Shown piece after piece: positions 18,629-26,966 of a stretch of DNA of 64,000 nt. Source of the DNA: Campylobacter concisus. GTDB taxonomy: Bacteria; Campylobacterota; Campylobacteria; Campylobacterales; Campylobacteraceae. The stretch's first letter is position 1; each line of letters begins with the position of its first letter. The DNA lies in the NCBI RefSeq assembly GCF_002913045.1, contig NZ_PPAF01000004.1, positions 62,001-126,000 of the forward strand, read 5' to 3'. A program made the position numbers and the translations under genes. The notes beneath the pieces are model-generated. The model was not told the DNA's origin and searched no databases. It was given only the letters and a program-made list of their open reading frames with translations.

Positions 18629-19363
18629 TTACTTCGCTCCATGCCAAAGTAGGCGATTTTTGCCAAGTTTTGTATCGATGCTCTCTTTTATGATAGAGCA
18701 AATATACTCTTTTGAAAGTTGTATAGACTCCTCTAAGCTCTTGCCCTTTGCTAAAAAGCAAGCAAGTGCAGTTGAGAAGCTACAACCAGTTCCACTCATT
18801 ACAAGCGGATTAACAAGTGGGGTCTTAAAATTTCTTAGCGAACCATCTTTTTTATAAAGTGTGTCTATACTGCTATCTTTGCTGATATGTTTCTTTACGA
18901 TAACATCACAAGGCAAATCTTTATAATTATCGCCAAAAAGCACATTTGCCTCATCTAAATTTGGAGTAGTTACTGTAGCTAAGCTCATTAGCTCTTTTAG
19001 TTTTGCCACCGCACTATCTTTTATAAGCTTGTGTCCGCTTTTTGAGACGCAAACTGGATCAAGCACTACTTTAGTGTTTTGAGTTAGTAAAAACTCACGC
19101 ACCACTTCCATAATCTCTTCGCTAAATAACATACCTATCTTAATCGCATCAAAGCTAAATTCTTCCGCAAGCGTATTTAGCTGATCTTTGACAAAACTAG
19201 GCTCTAAGCAAACCACGCTTTTTACGGCATCCGTAGTCTCAGCGACCAAAGAAGTTACCGCTGTTGCACTATAACAATTAAGCCTAGCACATGTTTTTAT
19301 ATCTGCTTGAAGCCCAGCTGTGCCACTATTACAAGAGCCTGCGATGATTAGAATTTTTTTCAT
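18629..19363 (-). CDS. thiD: Hydroxymethylpyrimidine / phosphomethylpyrimidine kinase
   Basis: The 244-residue protein starts ILIIAGSCNSGTAGLQADIK, the ribokinase-fold equivalent of the ThiD GSDSSGGAGIQADLK motif. It has DAIKIGML, VVLDPVCVSKSG and the GTGCSFSTALACFLAKG anion-hole loop with its catalytic region near the C-terminus. It phosphorylates HMP and HMP-P in thiamine synthesis. It is convergent with the RDD gene (3-bp gap). Other thi genes are not in the window. Confidence 0.92.
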   Translation of the reverse strand: MKKILIIAGSCNSGTAGLQADIKTCARLNCYSATAVTSLVAETTDAVKSVVCLEPSFVKDQLNTLAEEFSFDAIKIGMLFSEEIMEVVREFLLTQNTKVVLDPVCVSKSGHKLIKDSAVAKLKELMSLATVTTPNLDEANVLFGDNYKDLPCDVIVKKHISKDSSIDTLYKKDGSLRNFKTPLVNPLVMSGTGCSFSTALACFLAKGKSLEESIQLSKEYICSIIKESIDTKLGKNRLLWHGAK

Positions 19364-19421
19364 CGTTTTCCTTTGAAATTTTTGGCTTATTATAGAGGAT
19401 ATTATATAAATTTGAGTTTTT

Positions 19422-19457
19422 TAAAACAGAAGAAATTTGAGCAAAACGCTCAAATTT
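19422..19457 (-). terminator. Terminator of the small retention-module gene
   Basis: AAATTTGAGC (19433-19442) and GCTCAAATTT (19448-19457) form a perfect 10-bp stem with a 5-nt loop. The stem overlaps the stop codon and is followed on the minus strand by CTTCTGTTTT. This shows the small gene is a complete unit and not the front end of a larger frame. Confidence 0.7.
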
Positions 19458-20028
19458 ATGAAAGTTTATTTAAGTCGTTATCGATATCTATATATATCGT
19501 AGTTGCATTAAGATTTGTATGCTCAAAGCTAGGATCTATCATCTGCTTATCGCTCTCTTTATGTTCGTTTATTTTAGCTAAAAAATCATCTTCTCTTAAT
19601 CCATGCTCATTTGCTAAATTTGGATCTATTTCATTAAAACTAATATTTACGCTAGCCTCATAATTTGGCTCTTCTTGCTCTAAATTGGTTGTACTAAGAA
19701 TATCATCTACTTTTTCATTTATATGATCTAAAATCGATACATAATCATTGCCAAGAAGCGCTTTAAACAATGCGTCAGTATCTATGCTAGACTCACCAAC
19801 ATCATCGCTTACTACGCTACTGTCTAGCCAAAGAGTATCGTATCCGTTTATTGATATATCTTGTCCATCATTTGCAGTGATTGTAATGCTTGCACTTTCG
19901 CTCTCGCCCTTTATAGCCTCTCCGATATATACTTTATCATTTACATCTAAAACTCTTACATGATCATTTTGGTCTATCGCTATAACATCAGATGAAACAC
20001 TTTTAACTATACCAGCTACTGCTGCCAT
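19456..20028 (-). CDS. Stand-alone adhesin retention-module-like protein
   Basis: The 190-residue, very acidic protein (MAAVAGIVKSVSSDVIAID) matches over its first 80 or so residues the N-terminus of the large adhesin at 28208-31696: G-I/V-VKSV, then a V-x-D-V/S-V-x-D segment, Y-x-GE-x-I, SxxITITxxDGxDI and the xLWLD/TLTLD end. This is the N-terminal module that in LapA-type type I substrates retains the protein at the cell surface. The second half has no repeats and no recognisable secretion signal. It has its own promoter motif and terminator. Possible roles are a regulator or competitor of the adhesin, or a separate small secreted protein; none is shown. Confidence 0.75.
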   Translation of the reverse strand: MAAVAGIVKSVSSDVIAIDQNDHVRVLDVNDKVYIGEAIKGESESASITITANDGQDISINGYDTLWLDSSVVSDDVGESSIDTDALFKALLGNDYVSILDHINEKVDDILSTTNLEQEEPNYEASVNISFNEIDPNLANEHGLREDDFLAKINEHKESDKQMIDPSFEHTNLNATTIYIDIDNDLNKLS

Positions 20029-20055
20029 CTTTATTCCTTATTTTTATTTGTCGGT

Positions 20056-20098
20056 ATTTTAGTATATTTAATTACTTTTGTATATTGTACTATGGTAC
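20056..20098 (-). promoter_or_regulatory. Promoter with GTAC-repeat operator, copy 1
   Basis: On the minus strand the 21-bp element starting GTACCATAGTACAATA (20078-20098) is followed after 16 bases by a -10-like TAAAAT (20056-20061), 28 bases before the start codon. The same element and spacing occur at 31739-31781 before the large adhesin; 18 of 21 bases agree. Its centre lies near -40, where a class II activator would bind. The response regulator encoded just upstream is the obvious candidate. Confidence 0.6.
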
Positions 20099-20118
20099 AA
20101 GGTAGCGATAATTCTAAA

Positions 20119-20799
20119 TCATTCAGATTTTGTGATTAAAATATATCCACTCTCACTAATATTTTTAAATTTCACACCAAGCTCACGCTTTAGACGAAGT
20201 ATCACATTTTGGATAGCCGCCTTGCTAACATCGCTCTCATAGACAAATTCTTCTATCATCTCATAAGTAACTAGCTTATTTAGGTTATAAGCAAATAGCC
20301 AAAAAATCTTATTTTGTAAAAAGCTAAGATAAATTTCAATGCCGTTTTTATAAATTTTCTCTCTTTTTAAATTTATACTCACCTCATCGCTTAAATAAAC
20401 TAGCTTTTCATCTCGTTCAAAACTTAAACTAATAAGCATTGCCCTAAGATCCTTCATATCAATAGGCTTTTTTAAAAAGAGCATCGCCCCTTCCTCCATG
20501 CTTTTTATCAAATTTTCATCGCTATCATAAGAGGTAAAGACGATAAATTTTTGGTGCGGCTTTGTGCGCTTCATCTCATTCATCATCTCAAAGCCATTAA
20601 GCACTGGCATGTGAATATCGCTCATCACGATATCAAAGCCTTGCTTTTTAAATTTCTCCACGCCATCTTGTCCATTACAAGCACCAATTACCTGCTCGCA
20701 ATAAGGTTTAAGCCCACTAATAATAAGCTCTCTTGCCATATCGTCATCTTCGACTACCAAGACGGACGTCTTTTTTAAAATTTCTAAGACTTCTTGCAT
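20119..20799 (-). CDS. OmpR-type response regulator
   Basis: The 226-residue protein has a receiver domain (residues 12-130) with acidic pocket VEDDD at 17-19, phospho-acceptor Asp61 in VMSDIHMPVLNG, the switch Thr/Ser in FTSYDS and the Lys in LKKPID. A winged-helix C-terminal domain follows (YKNGIEIYLSFLQNKIFWLF, VTYEMIEEFVYESD, ILRLKRELG). It ends 91 bp before the small retention-module gene and starts one base after the kinase stop. It probably activates the GTAC-motif promoters; this is inferred from position. Confidence 0.92.
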   Translation of the reverse strand: MQEVLEILKKTSVLVVEDDDMARELIISGLKPYCEQVIGACNGQDGVEKFKKQGFDIVMSDIHMPVLNGFEMMNEMKRTKPHQKFIVFTSYDSDENLIKSMEEGAMLFLKKPIDMKDLRAMLISLSFERDEKLVYLSDEVSINLKREKIYKNGIEIYLSFLQNKIFWLFAYNLNKLVTYEMIEEFVYESDVSKAAIQNVILRLKRELGVKFKNISESGYILITKSE

Positions 20800-20800
20800 T

Positions 20801-22450
20801 TTAGTCCTTTAAATTTATATCAAAACTTAGCTCAAACACCGTTGGCTTTGCGTTATTTACGAGTCTTACGTCACCATTTAGCTTTTCTTGCGCTAGCTTT
20901 TTAGCAAAATAAAGCCCTATTCCATTTCCTTGCTTTTTGGTAGTATTTAGCCATGTAAAAATTTTCTCGCTCATTTGCTCGCTTACGCCATTTCCATTGT
21001 CATAAACTCCGATGTAGCACTTATCTTCAAAGCTCCTAAATTTTATCTCGATGATACGTTTTAGTGGCTCATTTTTGTAGCTTTCGACAAGTGAGTCTTT
21101 TGCGTTGTGTATTAGGATTAGTAAAATTTGTTGGATTATGTTTTCTATCTGACGAACTTTTTGTTCATTAAAACCACTAAATTTTACACTAACATTTGCA
21201 CGACTTAGCTCTGTATGCATGAGAGTTATTAGGTTTTTAACGCTTGTTTGCACCTCAAATTCGCTCACATTTTCAGCGCTTTTGTAAAAATTTCTAAAAA
21301 TTTCAATAGTACTTGAAAGAAGTTTGACCGAGCTTTGCCCTTTTTCAAGTAAATTTATTAGCTCCTCGTCGCTTAATTTACCTTCCTTTTTTAACATTAT
21401 GCAAGAGCTTAGCATTAGTTTTAGCGAATTTACAGGTTGAATGAATTGATGATTGATACCACTTATTAGCTCGCCAGCCTCACTCATTTTGGCTCTATGA
21501 GTTAGCAATGTTTCATACTCATCTTGTATCTTTTTTATCTTGTTATACATAAAATTATGAAGGATATTTGCCAAAAATGTGAGCGCAACGAAGGCAAAGA
21601 GCAAGCTTAGAGCATTCTTTAAAGCTTCTTTTGTTAAAGCTGAAATTTCTTCTTCGTTATTTGTGCCAGCTCCTATGAACCAATTTATCGTTGGTATATC
21701 AGCTACTTGGATTAAATTTTGTCCTATTTTTAAGCTTGTAATGTCTTCATCTTTTAAAAACAACTCTTTAAATTTTTCCTCAATCTCTTTTTTTAAAGCA
21801 AGATCAGGTATCGATGTTAAAATTTCACCGCTATGAGTCACCAAAAATGAGTAAGAATTTGGCGCAAGGCTAAAATTTTTAATGCTGTTAAAGATATTTT
21901 CTATACGCACGACGCCACAAAGCGCTGCTTTAAATTTCGCTTGTTTTGTGACTGGAACGCATAAATTTAGAGTTGAGCCTTTTAAAATTTTATGTTTTTG
22001 CATGAAATTTACGCTTGGGGCATTTGTATTTTTTGTCTCAACATACCAGATAAGCCCTGCTCTTTCGCTCTTTGGCATAACTTCTTCTAAAATTTTTTCT
22101 CCATCTACAAAAATTTCTCCATCATCCCTTAAAAGCTGCATTAGATCAAATTCTTTCGCGTTTTGCTTAAAGAGCTTTATAAAGCCAGCTATCTTTTCAT
22201 CGTCATCTACGATGTCTGCATTTTGTATAAATTTTGACGCACGAATGAGTGAATTTATACGCTCATCAAGCCAAATTTGAAAGTTGTTTACGATATTTTT
22301 GCTAACTGCTATGTTATTTTTATCAGATAGCTCTATGATTTTCTCTTTGGCGTTGCTGTAAATATTTAGCCCAAGAAGTATTACAAAAAGGCTAGCAAGC
22401 AAGATGATGGCGTAGATTTTAATATTTTGTGATTTTAAATTAATACCCAT
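20801..22450 (-). CDS. Membrane sensor histidine kinase with extracytoplasmic Cache-like domain
   Basis: The 549-residue protein has membrane spans at about 11-31 and 280-300 with a periplasmic domain of about 250 residues between them. That region has the Cache look (GEIFVDGEKILEEV, GLIWYVETKN, GVVRIENIF, PNSYSFLVTHSGEILTS). The kinase core has His334 in GINHQFIQPVNSLK, an HxxxxP-type H-box, N-box ILLIHNAKDSL, G1 VYDNGNGVS and G2 GNGIGLYFAKKLA. It should pass a small-molecule signal to the adjacent regulator. The ligand is unknown. Confidence 0.92.
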   Translation of the reverse strand: MGINLKSQNIKIYAIILLASLFVILLGLNIYSNAKEKIIELSDKNNIAVSKNIVNNFQIWLDERINSLIRASKFIQNADIVDDDEKIAGFIKLFKQNAKEFDLMQLLRDDGEIFVDGEKILEEVMPKSERAGLIWYVETKNTNAPSVNFMQKHKILKGSTLNLCVPVTKQAKFKAALCGVVRIENIFNSIKNFSLAPNSYSFLVTHSGEILTSIPDLALKKEIEEKFKELFLKDEDITSLKIGQNLIQVADIPTINWFIGAGTNNEEEISALTKEALKNALSLLFAFVALTFLANILHNFMYNKIKKIQDEYETLLTHRAKMSEAGELISGINHQFIQPVNSLKLMLSSCIMLKKEGKLSDEELINLLEKGQSSVKLLSSTIEIFRNFYKSAENVSEFEVQTSVKNLITLMHTELSRANVSVKFSGFNEQKVRQIENIIQQILLILIHNAKDSLVESYKNEPLKRIIEIKFRSFEDKCYIGVYDNGNGVSEQMSEKIFTWLNTTKKQGNGIGLYFAKKLAQEKLNGDVRLVNNAKPTVFELSFDINLKD

Positions 22451-22468
22451 GCGTGCAGTATATCCTAA

Positions 22469-22490
22469 GTTAGCCCAAATTTGGGCTAAC
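22469..22490 (-). terminator. Perfect 22-bp palindrome after dsbI
   Basis: GTTAGCCCAAA and TTTGGGCTAAC are directly adjacent, giving an 11-bp perfect stem 7 bases after the dsbI stop and 19 bases before the kinase start. There is no T-tract on the minus strand, so it may be a weak terminator, an mRNA 3' end protector, or an operator in front of the two-component operon. Confidence 0.45.
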
Positions 22491-22496
22491 TAAATT

Positions 22497-23117
22497 TCAT
22501 TTTAAAAAGGATAAAAGCTTTGAAACGAGCATAAGCGCAAGCACTACAAAACAAACACTAAACCCAAGCAGCGTGCAATCAGCCATCGACATAAATTTAG
22601 ATGATGGCACAAGATACCAGCCATCAGCGTAAAGATCAACTATTCTCTTTTGTAGATCGCTTAGCACCGCACCATCAGGCACCATAGGACTGTCATATCC
22701 GCAGTCGCCTGTTGGCATAAACCAGTCAGGCGCCAACTTTTCAAGCGGCAAACCAAATGGATAGTGTGGCTCAGTCGAGCAGCCCTGCACGCCAAAAGGA
22801 TCATCGCCATGCACCGCATCGTGAATTTTAGCTAGCTTTACGCTATACATTATGCCCTGCACCGCTCCCCAAAAGGCAAAGACGTAGCCAACTAGGGCAA
22901 AGAGCAATTTTTTTGGATTTATGATAGCGATCGCGCCGCCAAGTGCCATACATAAAAATGCAAAACGTATATAGACGCACTGCTCGCAAGGAGGCATATA
23001 AGCGTAGTTTTGAAAGAGCGAGTGCGCGATAACGACAAGCACGACGCTCACAAAGACTAAGATCGCCCAAGAGATGCGTGAGTCTTGAAATTTAGCCATT
23101 TTTTTAAAAAAGCTCAT
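22497..23117 (-). CDS. dsbI: Disulfide oxidoreductase DsbI/DsbB family
   Basis: The 206-residue inner-membrane protein has four or more hydrophobic spans. The first periplasmic loop holds the CXXC pair Cys44/Cys47 in MPPCEQCVYIRF, which is the DsbI form of the DsbB motif. The second loop is long and holds further Cys (QGCSTEP, GDCGYDS), one pair of which would exchange with the partner. It reoxidises the DsbA-like protein encoded 8 bp upstream and passes electrons to quinone. In uropathogenic E. coli DsbI works with DsbL for the sulfotransferase AssT, and assT is also present here. Confidence 0.9.
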   Translation of the reverse strand: MSFFKKMAKFQDSRISWAILVFVSVVLVVIAHSLFQNYAYMPPCEQCVYIRFAFLCMALGGAIAIINPKKLLFALVGYVFAFWGAVQGIMYSVKLAKIHDAVHGDDPFGVQGCSTEPHYPFGLPLEKLAPDWFMPTGDCGYDSPMVPDGAVLSDLQKRIVDLYADGWYLVPSSKFMSMADCTLLGFSVCFVVLALMLVSKLLSFLK

Positions 23118-23125
23118 GTGACGCC

Positions 23126-23782
23126 TTATTTTTTAAGAAGCTCTTCAATGAGTGCTGCCATGCCATCAAGCGAGCTGATCGATTTTGTCATGATGAGATA
23201 TTTGCCATTTACGACAAATGCTGGCACGCCTTGAATTTTAGCCACGTCATAGCTCTCATCCCACTTTTTAAGCAGCTCAGTCACTTTTGGATTAGCTAGC
23301 TCTTTTTCATAATCAGCCTTGCTAACGCCAGCTGCCTCAAGACCAGTCTTTAAAAAACCCTCAGCGTCTTTGCCATCACTCCAGCGCTCTTTTTTGTCGT
23401 GATAAGCCTTGTAGTAGGCAAATTTAGCCTTTTTAAATAGCGAATTTTCATCAAATAAGCCGACACCTTTTGCCTCATCCATAACGATAAGCACGGCAAA
23501 AACCTTACTCGCAACCTCGCCATAATCGCCCTTTGTCTTTAGGTGAAATGGCTCGTATTTTAGTCCAGGGATTTTCTCAACTACCTTTGGAGTGACGCTC
23601 TTGTCGTACTTGTAGCAAAATGGGCAAGCGTAGCTAAAAATTTTAACTAGCGTATTTTGTCCCACACTTAGTGGCTTTTCAAGCTTGACGTAGTCCTCAC
23701 CCTCACTAAATGCACTAGCACTAATCGCTCCAGCCACCGCAACAGCAAAGATAGCCTTGCTAAATTTAGATAGAAAACTCAT
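23126..23782 (-). CDS. dsbL: Periplasmic thiol:disulfide oxidase DsbL/DsbA-like
   Basis: The 218-residue protein has a signal peptide (cut near SASAFS) and a thioredoxin-fold active site Cys53-Pro-Phe-Cys56 in FSYACPFCYKYD. The cis-Pro loop appears as QGVPAFVVNGKYLI. It introduces disulfides into exported proteins and is reoxidised by DsbI next door. The start follows AAGGAG, and a -10-like TAGAAT lies at 23815-23820. AssT has two Cys in the position of the disulfide known from E. coli AssT, so it is the likely dedicated client. Confidence 0.9.
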   Translation of the reverse strand: MSFLSKFSKAIFAVAVAGAISASAFSEGEDYVKLEKPLSVGQNTLVKIFSYACPFCYKYDKSVTPKVVEKIPGLKYEPFHLKTKGDYGEVASKVFAVLIVMDEAKGVGLFDENSLFKKAKFAYYKAYHDKKERWSDGKDAEGFLKTGLEAAGVSKADYEKELANPKVTELLKKWDESYDVAKIQGVPAFVVNGKYLIMTKSISSLDGMAALIEELLKK

Positions 23783-23814
23783 AACAATCTCCTTTAGATG
23801 ATTTATTTTGAGTT

Positions 23815-23820
23815 ATTCTA
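23815..23820 (-). promoter_or_regulatory. Possible -10 box for dsbL-dsbI
   Basis: On the minus strand TAGAAT occurs in GGTTGTAGAATAACTC, 33 bases before the dsbL start. The position fits a short leader with AAGGAG. The -35 is not recognisable. Confidence 0.4.
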
Positions 23821-23897
23821 CAACCAAGCTCAACCGCAAATTTAACGCTAGAATAAATTTTGGCTGAAATTTATAAGATATTGCATTGATTAAAAAT

Positions 23898-24644
23898 TTA
23901 ATTTTTGCTAGAGCTTATCTCATTTATTGCTGATAATGCGTTTAAAGCACTCGGATAGCCTATAAATGGTATAAGTGTCGTAACAACGCTTATTAGTTTA
24001 GCTCTATCGTTGCCGATGCCAAAATTTGCAGCAATGTGCCCTAAAAGCTGTGGTTTTGCAAAGCCAAGAGTCGTGATGTAGACAAATGTCAAAAGCTCTC
24101 TAAGCTCTAAGCTAAGCCCATCTCTTGCATAAAAATCACCAAAGCAGTTTTGCGATAAAAACTCCATTATATGTTTTTGATCATTTGGCATTGATGCGAT
24201 AAATTTATCAACCGCTGGGAAAAGTTTTCTTTGTATATCAAGGCCTCGTTCACCTCTGCCTTCTCTTGATTTTTTAGGCATATTTTCAAGCTCTATGTAG
24301 CGCTCATTAAAAATTTCATCAGCTAAAAATATATAATCTTCTACTTTGCCAAGCCCAGCATAAGGCACTGCTTGATATAAAATTTCTCTTATCTCTTTTG
24401 CTGATATGCCTACATTTAAAGCAGCCCTAACGAAGCTTTTAAATGAGCTTTTTGCACCTTTGCTCACGCAAAGAGAGGCGATGATAACCGAAAGTCTTGT
24501 TTTTTCATCAATATTTATCACTTCACTAATATCGCCTAAAAAATTTAAATAATCCTCTAAAAAGCTAGCGTTGCTCTCTTCAAGCTCACTTTTTGAATCA
24601 AACCAATTTTCATAAATTTTCTTTGCATTGTAAGTTAGTGTCAT
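23898..24644 (-). CDS. Carboxymuconolactone decarboxylase-like protein (tandem domains)
   Basis: The 248-residue protein has two CMD/AhpD-like helical domains. In the first (residues 40-110) the usual CxxC-x3-H centre is replaced: the aligned segment reads GAKSSFKSF, so the redox cysteines and the His are gone. The second has LRELLTFVYITTLGFAKPQLLGHIAANFGIG, the form seen in gamma-CMD. A peroxidase role is therefore unlikely. It sits between dsbL and assT but 276 bp from assT and on the opposite strand, so a link to the sulfotransferase is not established. (Motif shown in two parts of the domain, roughly residues 185-215.). Confidence 0.8.
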   Translation of the reverse strand: MTLTYNAKKIYENWFDSKSELEESNASFLEDYLNFLGDISEVINIDEKTRLSVIIASLCVSKGAKSSFKSFVRAALNVGISAKEIREILYQAVPYAGLGKVEDYIFLADEIFNERYIELENMPKKSREGRGERGLDIQRKLFPAVDKFIASMPNDQKHIMEFLSQNCFGDFYARDGLSLELRELLTFVYITTLGFAKPQLLGHIAANFGIGNDRAKLISVVTTLIPFIGYPSALNALSAINEISSSKN

Positions 24645-24789
24645 AAGTTTTGCTCCATTGTTTGGGGCTGATTATAAGTGCTAAAGCGTAAATGCTAGCT
24701 TAATGTCCAAAAAGGCAAAATTTTTAATATAAATTTAGATTTTAAGCCATTATAAAGTTTATCGTGATTTTTATGTTATAAGGTTTTAT

Positions 24790-24864
24790 TACAATTACGA
24801 AGGACGCAATATTTTTTATTACTCCTTTTACCTATTTTAAACCTTGGGCGTTCCAAGGCTTTTT
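24790..24864 (+). promoter_or_regulatory. assT: assT 5' region: -10 box and terminator-like leader hairpin
   Basis: A possible -10, TACAAT, lies at 24790-24795. Downstream, CCTTGG (24842-24847) and CCAAGG (24853-24858) form a 6-bp stem with a 5-nt loop followed by CTTTTTCT, the shape of an intrinsic terminator, still 56 bases before the assT start. No plus-strand gene lies upstream that would need a terminator, so attenuation of assT is possible. Confidence 0.4.
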
Positions 24865-24920
24865 CTAAATTTTATAAGCTTTATGAGTAGAGTTTATAAA
24901 ATTTATCCAAAGGAGATGTT

Positions 24921-26756
24921 ATGAAAAAGACTTTGAGTTGTGTTGCGCTAGCTTCTATGCTTTGCTCAAGCGCTTTTGCGATAGGCGGTCCAAGCGGGGC
25001 TAAACTAGACTATGCTATCACTGGGCAAATAGGCGAAGTAGTGGTAAATCCTTACGACACTGCTCCACTTACAGCAGTCATCAAAAATGGCGGCTACACA
25101 TTAAGTAATGCAAAAGTAACGATTGTACCAAAACAAGGCGGTCAGGTGATAAGCTACAAAGTGGCTGATAAGCATCTTCGCACACATGGTGGCATACCTG
25201 TTTTTGGAATGTATCCTGACTATCAAAACACCGTTGAAGTCGAGTACGACAAGAGCTATAAAGGCAAGACTGAACACATAAAAGAGAGCTATAAAATTTA
25301 CGCTCCAGCTATCTATCTAGAGAGTGCTGGCACGCCAAATCAAAAGGGCGCACTATTTGACAAGATCGAGGTTACTAAGCCTGCGAGCGCTAAATTTGCT
25401 AACCGCCTCTACTACGTAAATAACTTCGTAAATAAAACAGGCAAGGGCACAAAAGTCGTTTGGAACAACCCAGCTGGCGGTGCGATCGAGTGGAACTATA
25501 GCCCAAATAACTTCATCCTTGATACAAAAGGCGAGGTTAGATGGTACCTTGAGCCAAGCAAAATTTACGATCTAAAACAGCCATTTCACGCTGGCGTAAT
25601 GATGGGCTTTAAGCAAAATGACGATGGCGCTATGACTTGGGGATATGGTCAAAGATACGCAAAATACGACATCATGGGTAGAGAAATTTTCAACCGCGAG
25701 CTACCAGCTAGCTACAACGACTTCTCTCACTCAATGGATGTAGCACAAAACGGACACTATTTCTTGCGCGTGGCAAATGCTGACTATAAAAGAGCTGATG
25801 GCAAAAACGTAAGAACAGTGCGTGACGTGATCGTTGAGCTTGATCGTGATGGTAATGTAGTTGATGACTTTAGACTATATGAAATCCTAGATCCTTACCG
25901 CGACATCGTGCTAAAAACGCTTGATCAAGGTGCGGTTTGCTTAAACATAGACGCTAAAAAAGCAGGCCACACAGCAAGCTCTGATGAGCTTCAGTCTATG
26001 GATACGCACGATAAATGGGGCGACATAGTTGGCGCTGGTCCGGGACGCAACTGGGCGCATGTAAATAGCGTGGATTACGACCCAAGCGATGATAGTATCA
26101 TCATCTCAAGCCGCCACCAAGACGCAGTCATCAAGATCGGCCGTGATAAACAAGTAAAATGGATCATGGGTGCTCACAAGGGTTGGAGCGATAAATTTAA
26201 AGATAAACTCCTTCAGCCAGTTGATAGCAAAGGCAACAAAATAGTCTGCGAAGATGAATACTCAAAATGCCCAGGATACGAGAGCGACAAAGGTGGCTTT
26301 GACTGGCAATGGACGCAACATACTGCATTTAGGATAGATAGCAAGTCTAAAAAAGGCGAAATTTATCTAAGTGTCTTTGACAATGGCGACACAAGGGGCA
26401 TGGAGCAACCAGCCATCGCTGGCATGAAATACTCTCGCGCAGTCGTTTATAAGATCGATGAAAAGAAAAAGACTGTTGAGCAAATTTGGGAGTACGGCAA
26501 AGAGCGTGGCAAAGAGTGGTACAGCTCAGTTACTAGCCTTACGCAGTATCAAGATGACCTTGATAGCGTGATGGTCTACTCAGCCGTTGCTGGCATGCAG
26601 TTTGACATCGCCAAAGGTCGCCCAGTAGGACTTCCTAGCCCACATATAGATGAGTTTGAGTGGGGCGCAAAAGAGCCTGGCATCGAGATAAAAATGACAA
26701 ATGCGATGGGCTATCAGGCATTTCCATTTAGCTTGCAAAAAGCTTTTGAGAAATAA
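24921..26756 (+). CDS. assT: Periplasmic arylsulfate sulfotransferase
   Basis: The 611-residue protein has a clear signal peptide (ending SSAFA) and the AssT beta-propeller pattern: DFSHSMDVAQNGHYFLR, NWAHVNSVDYDPSDDSIIIS, SRHQDAVIKIGRDKQVKWI and FDWQWTQHTAFRI. His/Arg residues in these motifs (for example R398, H399, H467) are the expected active-site set. C443 and C450 flank a short loop, like the disulfide of E. coli AssT. The enzyme moves sulfate between phenolic compounds without PAPS. It starts after AAAGGAG. The nearby dsbL-dsbI pair would make its disulfide. Confidence 0.95.
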   Translation: MKKTLSCVALASMLCSSAFAIGGPSGAKLDYAITGQIGEVVVNPYDTAPLTAVIKNGGYTLSNAKVTIVPKQGGQVISYKVADKHLRTHGGIPVFGMYPDYQNTVEVEYDKSYKGKTEHIKESYKIYAPAIYLESAGTPNQKGALFDKIEVTKPASAKFANRLYYVNNFVNKTGKGTKVVWNNPAGGAIEWNYSPNNFILDTKGEVRWYLEPSKIYDLKQPFHAGVMMGFKQNDDGAMTWGYGQRYAKYDIMGREIFNRELPASYNDFSHSMDVAQNGHYFLRVANADYKRADGKNVRTVRDVIVELDRDGNVVDDFRLYEILDPYRDIVLKTLDQGAVCLNIDAKKAGHTASSDELQSMDTHDKWGDIVGAGPGRNWAHVNSVDYDPSDDSIIISSRHQDAVIKIGRDKQVKWIMGAHKGWSDKFKDKLLQPVDSKGNKIVCEDEYSKCPGYESDKGGFDWQWTQHTAFRIDSKSKKGEIYLSVFDNGDTRGMEQPAIAGMKYSRAVVYKIDEKKKTVEQIWEYGKERGKEWYSSVTSLTQYQDDLDSVMVYSAVAGMQFDIAKGRPVGLPSPHIDEFEWGAKEPGIEIKMTNAMGYQAFPFSLQKAFEK

Positions 26757-26766
26757 TCTCTCTTTT

Positions 26767-26797
26767 CTCCCTTTTTTGCCAAGTGCAAGAAGGGGAG
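26767..26797 (+). terminator. Possible terminator after assT
   Basis: CTCCCTTTTTTGC and GCAAGAAGGGGAG form a 13-bp stem with G-T pairs around CAAGT, starting 10 bases after the assT stop. The T-run after it is short (TTCTTGC), so strength is uncertain. Confidence 0.45.
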
Positions 26798-26966
26798 TTC
26801 TTGCTATAAATTTAATCTATCAATAACAGATAAAAATCCACATTCGCTCATAAATTTTAAAGCTCTAAATTAGAAATTTATATTGTAAGGATATTGTTTA
26901 TTAAGGCGATAACATATAGGATTAGTACTTATATATAAAAATATATATTTAACATAAGGAGAAAAA

